Origin: Desulfobia sp.
GTDB taxonomy: Bacteria > Desulfobacterota > Desulfobulbia > Desulfobulbales > SURF-16
NCBI GenBank assembly: GCA_030608985.1
Contig: JAUWDC010000046.1
Location: 1 to 7,376 of the forward strand
Reading direction: 5' to 3'
DNA: 7,376 nucleotides
Shown here: piece after piece, positions 1-5,785 of the stretch
Numbering within the stretch: position 1 is the first letter of the stretch
Layout: each line of letters begins with the position of its first letter
Made by a program: the position numbers and the translations under genes
Notes under the pieces: model-generated
What the model was told of the DNA's origin: nothing
The model's database searches: none
What the model saw: only the letters and a program-made list of their open reading frames with translations

Positions 1-17
1 GAATAGAGAGGCATGTC

Positions 18-401
18 ATGAAAAAATATGTATTGCTTTGGGTTCTTACAGCTTCATTGTTTCAGTACAGTTTTGCCGGAGCTGAAACAGTGGTGAATAT
101 AAGGAAGGGACTGGCAGATGGAAACCAGTTCAATAAATCAAATGAATCCCTGCAGTTGAGTTATATTGCCGGCATTCTAGATGGAATTAAACTGGCCCCT
201 ATGCTCGGTGGGTCCGAAGAGTTGACAGGCACCTTTGCTGATTGTCTTGTCGGTCTTTCTGTAAATGAGGCCATGGGCATAGTTCTTAAAGAACATCATG
301 CCCATCCTGAATGGTGGGATACGCCTATGCATCTCACTGTATATAGAGCAATTCTAAATGCGTGTGAAAAATTCCGAGATACGGCAACAACACGCAGATA
401 G
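18..401 (+). CDS. Small secreted protein with Rap1a/Tai-like pattern
   Basis: This 127-residue protein is probably exported to the periplasm. Residues 1-22 form a classical signal peptide: two lysines, a hydrophobic core, and a likely cut after A-G-A at 22 (or after S-F-A at 20). The mature part has the pattern L-x-x-S-Y-I-x-G-I-L-D-G near 46-56, a cysteine at 76, an H-P-E motif near 96-98 and a second cysteine at 116. That order (Y-x-x-G, Cys, short helix, H-P-E, C-terminal Cys) resembles the Rap1a/Tai family, whose founding members are immunity proteins of type VI secretion effectors; the two cysteines could form a disulfide. Many proteins with this fold have no known role, and no effector gene is visible beside it, so an immunity function is not claimed. 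GAGAGG at 6-11 lies 6 bases before the ATG at 18. The family call comes from pattern memory only. Confidence 0.8.
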   Translation: MKKYVLLWVLTASLFQYSFAGAETVVNIRKGLADGNQFNKSNESLQLSYIAGILDGIKLAPMLGGSEELTGTFADCLVGLSVNEAMGIVLKEHHAHPEWWDTPMHLTVYRAILNACEKFRDTATTRR

Positions 402-597
402 CGAGGCAGATAAACTTTGGCACTATGCCATTTTCGGTGTTTATGAGGGCAAAGAGGGCAATGGGCAAAGAAAGAGTATAGTTTTTGTGTTGCAGCGGAG
501 AAAAAGGTTGCAAACAAAGGGGGTTTTAATTTAAAATACTCCAATTTTTTTGAGGCGAAAGGTGTGTCTGGTAGAAAGTAAAAAAGGGTAGGGAAAA
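402..597. other. Non-coding stretch between the Rap1a-like gene and selC
   Basis: I see no convincing gene here. The stretch holds a weak hairpin just after the upstream stop, three GGGCAA hexamers at 447-452, 456-461 and 463-468, and several A or T runs. The A run at 580-585 reads as a six-T tract on the minus strand shortly after the end of the selenocysteine tRNA and may serve as its transcript end. The minus-strand reading frame at 296-544 is antisense to the Rap1a-like gene and has no family features. Confidence 0.5.
418..434 (+). terminator. Weak possible terminator after the Rap1a-like gene
   Basis: TGGCA-CTA-TGCCA (418-430) can fold into a five-pair hairpin and is followed by TTTT on the plus strand, 17 bases after the stop codon. 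The stem is short and the T tract is only four bases long, so this is a weak candidate. Confidence 0.25.
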
Positions 598-695
598 TGG
601 CGGAAGTGCATGGGAATCGAACCCACCCACCAAGCTGTTAACCCGGTGCACCGGATTTGAAGTCCGGGAGGGCCACCAGAGCCCTTTCCACTTCC
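598..695 (-). tRNA. selC: Selenocysteine tRNA (anticodon UCA)
   Basis: This 98-nt gene encodes tRNA-Sec, which is charged with serine, converted to selenocysteinyl-tRNA by SelA using selenophosphate, and delivered to UGA codons by SelB. The anticodon arm is CCGGA-CTTCAAA-TCCGG with anticodon TCA (660-658). The D stem is six pairs (AGGGCT with GGCCCT, one of them a wobble). The long variable arm begins CACC and ends GGTG and can pair further inward through wobbles. The T arm is GTGGG-TTCGATT-CCCAT, and the GCCA 3' end is encoded. The extended acceptor GGAAGTGG faces GCACTTCC: seven pairs are good, but the eighth position, which distinguishes bacterial tRNA-Sec, is G opposite G. A T6 tract lies about 12 bases past the 3' end. 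Length, anticodon and long variable arm together exclude an ordinary serine tRNA. selD, which makes the selenium donor for this tRNA, lies 1.3 kb away on the same strand. Confidence 0.96.
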
Positions 696-709
696 TCAGA
701 AGTGTGGTG

Positions 710-738
710 ATAATAAATGTTCTTGCTCAAGAGGGCAA
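710..738 (-). promoter_or_regulatory. Sigma70-type promoter of selC
   Basis: On the minus strand TTGCCC (738-733) and TATTAT (715-710) are separated by exactly 17 bases. The predicted start lies a few bases after the -10 box, just before the mature tRNA 5' end at 695, so the precursor would have a very short leader. The close match and position support a dedicated selC promoter. Confidence 0.65.
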
Positions 739-830
739 CTTTTTTATTTAGTACCTTAATGATTTCCAGTTTATCTGGGTTAGTTCGTTGGAAGTCTGAT
801 AAATAATTTTTAATTTGGAGAGATGTAGGC

Positions 831-1160
831 ATGGAATGTGAGCGTTTAAACAGGCTTGTACGATCCTGGTACATACAGGTACAGGACGAGGCCTTGGCTC
901 CTGGCAGGATGGTAGAATTCATGGAAACACACCTCATGGACTGCGATGTGTGTTTGACTGACCCGGATGTTCAGCATGAGGTGAAGAAGATAACAGAGAT
1001 AGTTCTGCCAGCTTCTAAGATGACAAAACAGCCGAAGCCGGCTGAAACTGAAAAAGTATTTCGCCCTCCGTCTGATACTGTTGAGCCTGACGAAGAGGGA
1101 GATGATGTCGATAATGGTGAGCCTTTTGTGCCGGACGTTGACGACAACGTAAACGCTTAG
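831..1160 (+). CDS. Small acidic protein with anti-sigma-type zinc motif (H-x3-C-x2-C)
   Basis: This 109-residue protein has an N-terminal domain of about 55 residues and a long, acidic, probably disordered tail (about 60-109, rich in Asp, Glu and Pro). The first part contains C3, then a helix, then A-L-A-P-G-R at 21-26 and H34-L-M-D-C38-D-V-C41. This is the layout of the zf-HC2/ZAS zinc domain found in anti-sigma factors, with C3 as a possible fourth ligand. No transmembrane segment follows, so it would be a soluble cytoplasmic protein, unlike membrane-bound anti-sigma factors. No sigma factor gene lies next to it, so its partner is unknown. GGAGAG at 817-822 sits 8 bases before the ATG. It is divergent from selC and ends in the hairpin at 1173-1222. 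The zinc motif is seen in the sequence; any regulatory role is inference. Confidence 0.8.
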   Translation: MECERLNRLVRSWYIQVQDEALAPGRMVEFMETHLMDCDVCLTDPDVQHEVKKITEIVLPASKMTKQPKPAETEKVFRPPSDTVEPDEEGDDVDNGEPFVPDVDDNVNA

Positions 1161-1172
1161 CCTTTTATCTGC

Positions 1173-1222
1173 CGTACCTCGAAAAAAACTTGCTCAGAAC
1201 GCAAGCTTTTTTGCGAGGTACG
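1173..1222. terminator. Nested bidirectional terminator between convergent genes
   Basis: Outer arms CGTACCTCG (1173-1181) and CGAGGTACG (1214-1222) pair perfectly. Inside them, CTTGC (1189-1193) pairs with GCAAG (1201-1205) around the loop TCAGAAC. The inner stem is preceded by seven A and followed by six T on the plus strand, and the mirror image holds on the minus strand. The inner hairpin plus its T tract is therefore an intrinsic terminator for either direction, serving the gene ending at 1160 (+) and the one ending at 1235 (-). On the plus strand another T run follows the outer arm at 1225-1231. Confidence 0.85.
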
Positions 1223-1234
1223 ATGTTTTTTCTA

Positions 1235-1990
1235 TTATTGCCCAAATAATCCTTTGAACGTATCGAGTTCTTTCTGAACCCCTTCCTGGACAGCTTGTCC
1301 TGATTCTTGAAGGGTTTTCTCAATATCCAGTGTTCCCAGCCCAGCCTGCACTGCCGGTATAACCGCCTGGATAATTGCCGTCAGGATTTCCTCCAGAGCT
1401 TCAGCAGCATTTGTATCCCCTTTCTTGCCAATATCTGATAGTTCTAGGGTTGGCAGGGGAACAGTAAGTTGCTGACCCTGGAGCATATTCATGCTGACAC
1501 TGATTGAGCCATTGGCTATTGTTACATGGTCTATCAGTATCTTTTTCTGTTGGGAGTCACCTTTTTCTTCACTTTTTGTCTCAGTATCTTTTGTTCCGCC
1601 ACCGCTGAAGGCTTTTGCATTTGCAAGGAGCTGACTGAGGTTGCTTTTTCCAAAGCCACCTTCAAATATGATACTTGGGGCGTCAATAAGTACATTTTTG
1701 ATATGAATAGTGTCTGATGTTACGGATTTCACGTCCAGATCCACTTGAACCTGCTTGAGTTGAAACGCATACTCTGTTTTGAAGCCTGACGGATTGCCAA
1801 TGGTGAGTCCAGCCAGTGCGCCTGAGCCTGAAAAAATAGAGATATCTGAGTTGTTCAATGTGACAGGGACACTTAACACTTTGCTGCCACCAGTCTCCAC
1901 ACCTTTTTTTACAATTGGATTGATGTTGTTAAGCAGGAACACGGCAATAATAATGACAATAATGATACCGCCAAGAATAATTCTCTTCAT
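1235..1990 (-). CDS. AsmA-like inner-membrane-anchored protein
   Basis: This 251-residue protein has one N-terminal membrane anchor (about 4-21, very rich in Ile and Val), with the rest expected in the periplasm. The mature part begins with a V-P-V-T-L segment and a stretch like the N-terminal repeat of AsmA-family proteins: G-S-G-A-L-A-G-L-T-I-G-N-P-S-G-F, then alternating beta strands with I-H-I-K-N-V-L-I-D-A-P-S-I-I-F-E. A Ser, Thr, Lys and Glu-rich linker (about 130-150) and an amphipathic C-terminal helix follow. AsmA relatives act in outer-membrane biogenesis or lipid transfer, but full members are usually much longer (500 residues or more), so this is a short form. A very strong ribosome site (AGGAGG, 2000-1995) lies 4 bases before the ATG. 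It starts 44 bases after the selD stop and is probably co-transcribed with it. The family call is moderate and the function is not established. Confidence 0.82.
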   Translation of the reverse strand: MKRIILGGIIIVIIIAVFLLNNINPIVKKGVETGGSKVLSVPVTLNNSDISIFSGSGALAGLTIGNPSGFKTEYAFQLKQVQVDLDVKSVTSDTIHIKNVLIDAPSIIFEGGFGKSNLSQLLANAKAFSGGGTKDTETKSEEKGDSQQKKILIDHVTIANGSISVSMNMLQGQQLTVPLPTLELSDIGKKGDTNAAEALEEILTAIIQAVIPAVQAGLGTLDIEKTLQESGQAVQEGVQKELDTFKGLFGQ

Positions 1991-1992
1991 AT

Positions 1993-2001
1993 CTCCTCCT
2001 T
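1993..2001 (-). promoter_or_regulatory. Strong ribosome-binding site of the AsmA-like gene
   Basis: On the minus strand AAGGAGGAG lies directly before the ATG at 1990, a near-perfect Shine-Dalgarno sequence. It fixes the start codon and shows the gene can be translated well even if it is only transcribed by read-through from selD. Confidence 0.75.
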
Positions 2002-2034
2002 TTCGTTTTTAAAGTATAGCAGGTAACGGGCTTA

Positions 2035-3087
2035 TTATCTTTTAACGATAATGCCACCTTTCTCAGAGAGTTTGAGTACACGGCCAATATCTCTGTGCAT
2101 GAGCCTTTTATCCGATAATTTTTCCAACAACAGATCAACTTTTTCTTCAGACACAGAGATCAGGAGCCCACCGGATGTCTGGGCATCAGCCAGAATGTCA
2201 ATGAGAATAGGATCGATTCCATCTTCGATAATCACCAGATTCTCGCAGAATTTGCGGTTTTCAAAGCTGCCCGCCGGTACCATACCCATCTGGGCCATTT
2301 CAGTGACTGTTTCAATAACAGGTATTTTCGAAGCAGAAAGTTCGATAGTCGTTTTGGATGAGAGAGCCATTTCAAGAACATGACCGAGAAGCCCAAACCC
2401 CGTAACATCCGTACATCCATTACACCCAACCTCCTGCATAGCTTCAGCTGCCTCTTTATTTAACTGAGTCATCCAGGAAATAGCCTCTTTCTCAATCTCA
2501 GGGGAGACGAAACGGCCCTTTATTGCCGTGGCCAGAATTCCAGTCCCTAAAGGTTTGGTCAGAACGAGATGATCACCTACCTGACATCCGCCATTTGTCA
2601 TCACTTTGTCGGGATGAACTGTTCCTGTAACGCTGAGGCCATATTTTATTTCAGGATCATCAACGCTGTGCCCCCCAACCAGCAGGGCTCCGGATTCATG
2701 AATCAGCTCAAGGCCTCCCTGGAGAATATCTTTTAATATCTCAACAGGCTGGTCGTCCTTTGGGAAACAGACAATATTCATGGCAGTAAGCGGGACACCT
2801 CCCATGGCATAGACATCACTGAGAGCGTTGGCCGCAGCAATTTTGCCGAAATCACGGGGATTGTTGACCATGGGCGTGAAAAAATCCACAGTCTGGATGA
2901 GGGCTAGATCTTCGCGGACACGGAACACCCCGGCATCATCCGATGTTTCTTTGCCGACCAGAAGATCAGGGTGGCTTACCACCGGCAGATCCTGCAAAAT
3001 ATTCTCCAGGTACCCTGGAGGAAGTTTGCTTGCTCAGCCGGCGGCTTTGACGTTTTCGGCAAGACGTATTTCGTCAGCTTTATACAT
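2035..3087 (-). CDS. selD: Selenophosphate synthetase, selenocysteine-containing (in-frame TGA)
   Basis: SelD makes selenophosphate from selenide and ATP (releasing AMP and phosphate), the selenium donor for SelA and for tRNA selenouridine synthesis; it is cytosolic. From the ATG at 3087 the product is 350 residues if the TGA at 3036-3034 is read as selenocysteine at position 18, close to the 347 of E. coli SelD. The N-terminus reads A-G-Sec-A-S-K, equivalent to A-G-C17-G-C-K20 of E. coli. Later motifs fit the family: D50-D51-A-G-V-F, T-V-D68-F-F, N-A-L-S-D91, G-G-H-S-V-D, D227-V-T-G-F-G-L-L-G-H and Q-T-S-G-G-L-L near the C-terminus; D51, D68, D91 and D227 are numbered as in E. coli. AAGGA (3096-3092) lies 4 bases before this ATG. 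An earlier in-frame ATG at 3120 overlaps the upstream stop as ATGA but lacks a ribosome site. Stopping at the TGA would force a start at TTG 2997 and lose the active site. Confidence 0.96.
3004..3036 (-). promoter_or_regulatory. Bacterial SECIS element with its UGA (Sec) codon in selD
   Basis: The in-frame TGA is at 3036-3034. After 13 bases the transcript forms CTCCAGG-GTA-CCTGGAG (3020-3004), a perfect seven-pair stem with a three-base loop whose first base is G, 21 nt after the UGA. Bacterial SECIS hairpins are read by SelB and typically show a G in the first two loop positions about 16-37 nt after the UGA, so both rules are met. The element lies inside the coding region and encodes conserved-looking SelD residues (P-P-G-Y-L-E). 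Confidence 0.9.
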
Positions 3088-3116
3088 TGATTCCTTTTTG
3101 TGGGTGGATTCTCGGT

Positions 3117-3851
3117 TCATTCTGCTAAAAAAGGAAGGATAATCAGGTGAATTCTTCCTGTTCCCATTTCTCTGACTTGAACGCGCAACTCTTTTGCGGT
3201 GTCCGCCTCTGCGGGGAAGAAGAGAAAACCATTGGCAAGACTGGCCGGTGGGATTATTTTGCCCTCAATACCTTTTTCTCTTAGATCATCAGAGATTCGA
3301 TACTCCCTGTCTTTGGATGTGGCTTCCTGGGTTCCACCAATGACAGCACCTCCGGCGCCGCCAATGACAGCACCTGTTCCAGCAGCTTCGGCTACATTTT
3401 GCCCTGTCACAATACCGACGGCTGCTCCCAGAATGGCTCCTCCTGCAGCTCCAAACAGCGCTTTCTTTCCGGCGCCTTTGGCTATTGCACCTGTTTCTGT
3501 TGCCTCTTCAACTCTCTCGACGGCTACTTTGTTTGGTATCAGCTGCCAGTATCGATTTGTCTGATCTACTAAAAAAGTTTGAGAAGTGACTACTTCGAAA
3601 CTATTCGCTCCGGGATTATTCAAGACTATTTGAACAGGAAGGAGCCCGGCTCCCTTAATGTCAAATCCAAAAGCATGTTTGGCTGCTTTTTTATCAGGAT
3701 AGGCCTCTGCTCCAATGGTAACATTGCCGATTCGCTGGGTGTTTGCATAATCCTCCGGTGGTCTGAAACCAGTATATTGTGTTTTGTAGGTAGAGCAACT
3801 GCTGATGAAAATTGTCAACAATACAAGAAAGGGAAAAAACAGTTTTTTCAT
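3117..3851 (-). CDS. Outer-membrane-type lipoprotein with glycine zipper
   Basis: This 244-residue protein is a predicted lipoprotein. Its signal sequence (1-18) ends in I-S-S-C with the lipidated cysteine at 19 and serine at +2, which favours sorting to the outer membrane in proteobacteria. Residues 30-110 form a mixed domain containing Q-I-V-L-N-N-P near 74-80. Residues 121-173 are a glycine and alanine-rich glycine zipper with repeated G-A-A-G-G-A and G-G-A-G-G-A-V-I-G-G units, likely to pack in or against a membrane. A short C-terminal domain (about 180-244) follows. I do not recognise a specific function. The stop TGA overlaps a possible ATG of selD (3120), and the better selD start is 29 bases further on, so the two are almost certainly one transcript. 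The ribosome site is weak (AAGG, 9 bases before the ATG). No promoter could be assigned with confidence. Confidence 0.85.
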   Translation of the reverse strand: MKKLFFPFLVLLTIFISSCSTYKTQYTGFRPPEDYANTQRIGNVTIGAEAYPDKKAAKHAFGFDIKGAGLLPVQIVLNNPGANSFEVVTSQTFLVDQTNRYWQLIPNKVAVERVEEATETGAIAKGAGKKALFGAAGGAILGAAVGIVTGQNVAEAAGTGAVIGGAGGAVIGGTQEATSKDREYRISDDLREKGIEGKIIPPASLANGFLFFPAEADTAKELRVQVREMGTGRIHLIILPFLAE

Positions 3852-4107
3852 GACGAGTACCTTTTTTTGCTTTGAGTAACCAGGTGGGCTTGTTGCACTG
3901 CAAGGGCCATTTTACTCTAACCCACATAGAGTGAAAAGGATTCTTTCCAATACCCCCTTGAGGGGTACTTCATTCAGTCCCCCCTTGAGAGGGATAAGTG
4001 CCTTGGTGGTAAAAGTAACCACATAATTTCACTCAATGTTTTTCAATTTTTTGTTTTTTAGCAGAAGTTGGGGAGTAAGGCACTAAATTTTTGAAATTGT
4101 AACTTTT
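3852..4107. other. Repeat-rich intergenic region between cls and the lipoprotein gene
   Basis: This 256-base gap holds no gene. It carries several inverted repeats: ACTCTA/TAGAGT (3914-3932), the CCCCCTTGAG pair (3951-3994), GTGGT/ACCAC (4006-4022) and a wider 8-base pair AGTGCCTT (3997-4004) with AAGGCACT (4077-4084). It should also contain the end of the cls transcript and the promoter of the lipoprotein-selD-AsmA unit, but neither is clear. Confidence 0.5.
3951..3994. repeat. Two near-identical C/G-rich palindromic units
   Basis: The first unit, TACCCC-CTTGA-GGGGTA (3951-3967), is a perfect 6-base inverted repeat with a 5-base loop. The second (3978-3994) repeats CCCCCTTGAG with slightly changed ends and folds less well. 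They sit 10 bases apart. Spacing and sequence resemble dispersed REP-like intergenic repeats, and on the minus strand they could also mark the end of the cls transcript, although no T tract follows. Confidence 0.5.
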
Positions 4108-5577
4108 TTACAGATAGGGAAGAAAAAGACGAAAGAACTTGTTGCGGAGCTGAATCGGCAATTTTTTTGATTTAACCTCTTGAAGAGACACCGGATGTGA
4201 GGCGTGTAATTTTTCAGCAAAAATCGTTTGTATTGAGTGTGCCAGCTCAAGATCATAACATTCGACGTTAAATTCAAAATTGAGCTTGAGGCTTCGAGTA
4301 TCCCAATTCGCAGATCCGAGAAGTACCCATGCCTGGTCAACCAACATAATTTTAGAATGATCAAAGGGTGGATTCGACACATGGAGTGTGCAACCCGATT
4401 CAAGGAGCCTTTCCAGGCCGGCATCGGACGCCCATTTAATCATTTTCAGGTTGGGCTCACGCGGTAAAAGTATATTAACATCAATTCCTCGCAGGGATGC
4501 TGTGCATAATCCGGTGATCAGTTCTTCATCAGGAAGGAAATAAGGTGATACTATTTTTATGGATTTTTGGGCAGAAGCGAGGGCTCCTAAAATGACCAGT
4601 CGAAGGGTGTCAAAATCCTCGTCCGGACCATCTGAGATCCCACGTGCCACGCCATTACCAACTGGATGAAGATCAGGAAACCATTTTTTCCCAGTTAATT
4701 TTTCACCCGTGCTAAAAGACCAGTCTTCAGCAAAAGCTTTTTGTAATTCGGCGACCACAGGACCCTCTATATGAAAATGCAAATCCTGGATCGGGCTTTT
4801 GGGTGTATCGGATAAATAGTGTCCTTCACGAATATTCATCCCCCCTGTAAAACCAATTTTTCCATCTATAATGAGGAGCTTGCGATGGTTTCGAAGATTA
4901 AAGTAGTGGAAGCGCCAGGGTAAAACAGGTTGCATAAAGCAAACCACAGGTATGCCATCACGCCGAAGTTTCCATACCATCGGCGGAAGTGAATATCGTG
5001 CCCCAACACCATCTATGAGAATTTTGACATCAACTCCCCTCTCCTTGGCTTTTTTAAGTGCTGAACGGAATTTGTTTCCCCAGCTGTCATCGTCGAAAAT
5101 ATAGGTGCATAACGAAATAGAGTGAAGGGCTTGTGTTATGCTTTCAAGCATTAAAGGGAATGCCTGATCGCCATTAATGAGAGGGTTTATTTTGTTGCCC
5201 TCCATAAGCGGCTCTCCTGTTACTTTGTCTGTCAGGTGACAAAGCATGGCGAGCCCGTTTTGGTCTTTGTTAAACAGGTTGGCGACATGCTGAGGCTGAA
5301 CGGCAAGATTTTTTTGGGGCAGTGGAATGACCTGTCTGGTGGCAAGGCGAGCCTTTGCTCGGCGTTTTATTCTGTTCACCCCCAAAAGCCAGTACAGGCA
5401 AATACCGATCACAGGAGCAAACCAGACCAGGCCGAGCCAACCTGTGGCTGACCGTGTGTCATGTTTGTTGAGCAGGATATGTGCTGCGGTATACAAAAGG
5501 AGAAGAAGGCTGCCCAGTGAGAGTATAAATGGCCAGCTGATTCGAATAAAATCAACAAATAGCATGGATGTATTCAT
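4108..5577 (-). CDS. cls: Cardiolipin synthase (phospholipase D family, ClsA type)
   Basis: This 489-residue membrane enzyme condenses two phosphatidylglycerols into cardiolipin plus glycerol at the inner membrane. Two N-terminal transmembrane helices (about 13-35 and 45-66) match the PLDc_N anchor and are followed by a basic stretch (R-I-K-R-R). Two phospholipase D catalytic motifs follow: H231-R-K233-L-L-I-I-D238 with G-F-T-G-G-M-N after it, and H407-S-K409-I-M-L-V-D414 with G-S-A-N-W-D-T-R-S. Both H-x-K-x4-D sets are intact, and the length fits ClsA of E. coli (486). The start is slightly uncertain: AGGGA touches the ATG at 5577 with no spacing, while the next ATG (5565) has the same motif too far upstream. 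The gene has its own consensus promoter at 5636-5664 and appears monocistronic. Confidence 0.95.
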   Translation of the reverse strand: MNTSMLFVDFIRISWPFILSLGSLLLLLYTAAHILLNKHDTRSATGWLGLVWFAPVIGICLYWLLGVNRIKRRAKARLATRQVIPLPQKNLAVQPQHVANLFNKDQNGLAMLCHLTDKVTGEPLMEGNKINPLINGDQAFPLMLESITQALHSISLCTYIFDDDSWGNKFRSALKKAKERGVDVKILIDGVGARYSLPPMVWKLRRDGIPVVCFMQPVLPWRFHYFNLRNHRKLLIIDGKIGFTGGMNIREGHYLSDTPKSPIQDLHFHIEGPVVAELQKAFAEDWSFSTGEKLTGKKWFPDLHPVGNGVARGISDGPDEDFDTLRLVILGALASAQKSIKIVSPYFLPDEELITGLCTASLRGIDVNILLPREPNLKMIKWASDAGLERLLESGCTLHVSNPPFDHSKIMLVDQAWVLLGSANWDTRSLKLNFEFNVECYDLELAHSIQTIFAEKLHASHPVSLQEVKSKKLPIQLRNKFFRLFLPYL

Positions 5578-5635
5578 TCCCTGGGGTGGAGTATTAAAAG
5601 ATCTTTCATACGTAAATGGCTATCTATAGGAGGGT

Positions 5636-5664
5636 ATTATAAAGCTTGACTAATTGGCTGTCAA
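5636..5664 (-). promoter_or_regulatory. Exact-consensus sigma70 promoter of cls
   Basis: On the minus strand TTGACA (5664-5659) and TATAAT (5641-5636) are both perfect consensus boxes with the optimal 17-base spacer. Transcription would start near 5629, giving an untranslated leader of about 50 bases before the cls ATG. The -35 box lies inside one arm of an inverted repeat (5657-5682), a possible operator. Confidence 0.88.
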
Positions 5665-5682
5665 ATAAACGGCCATGACAGC
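5657..5682. promoter_or_regulatory. Inverted repeat overlapping the cls -35 box (possible operator)
   Basis: GCTGTCA (5657-5663) and TGACAGC (5676-5682) are perfect inverted copies separated by 12 bases. One arm contains most of the -35 hexamer of the cls promoter. A protein bound here would block or adjust RNA polymerase. The sequence alone does not identify the regulator. Confidence 0.45.
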
Positions 5683-5762
5683 TGTTGCGGTCACAACAAA
5701 TTATGAAAATCAGGGGTGCCATGAAAGTTTCCGAAGCAATCATTTTTTGTATGCAGGACCAA

Positions 5763-5785
5763 AGAGGGGTTTGAAATAAGCCTCT
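5763..5785 (-). terminator. Weak possible terminator at the end of the ClC gene
   Basis: On the minus strand AGAGG (5785-5781) and CCTCT (5767-5763) pair around a 13-base loop, with A-rich sequence before and TTT after. The stem begins inside the stop codon. Short stem and large loop make this only a weak candidate. Confidence 0.25.

Noticed and set aside
447..468. Three GGGCAA hexamers as possible binding sites
   Set aside because: Spacing is irregular (9 and 7 bases), the units are short, and the surrounding sequence is purine-rich, so chance is likely.
638..937. Minus-strand reading frame of 99 residues ending in the tRNA-Sec gene
   Set aside because: Its C-terminal part translates the tRNA itself and its N-terminal part is antisense to the 831-1160 gene. 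No ribosome site or family pattern supports it.
2035..2997. selD starting at TTG 2997
   Set aside because: This start removes the nucleophile and lysine motif. The frame continues through a TGA with a SECIS hairpin to a well-placed ATG at 3087.
2035..3120. selD starting at ATG 3120
   Set aside because: It forms a neat ATGA overlap but has no ribosome site and adds 11 polar residues. The 3087 start has AAGGA at the right place and gives near E. coli numbering. Not fully excluded.
3199..3564. Plus-strand Pro/Ala-rich frame of 121 residues
   Set aside because: It is the antisense of the glycine-zipper part of the lipoprotein; its composition is explained by Gly and Ala codons read backwards.
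3914..3932. ACTCTA/TAGAGT hairpin as terminator of cls
   Set aside because: There is no T tract on either side in the right orientation, and it lies about 180 bases past the cls stop.
5236..5629. Plus-strand frames opposite the cls N-terminus
   Set aside because: They are antisense to a well-supported enzyme and show no family motifs.
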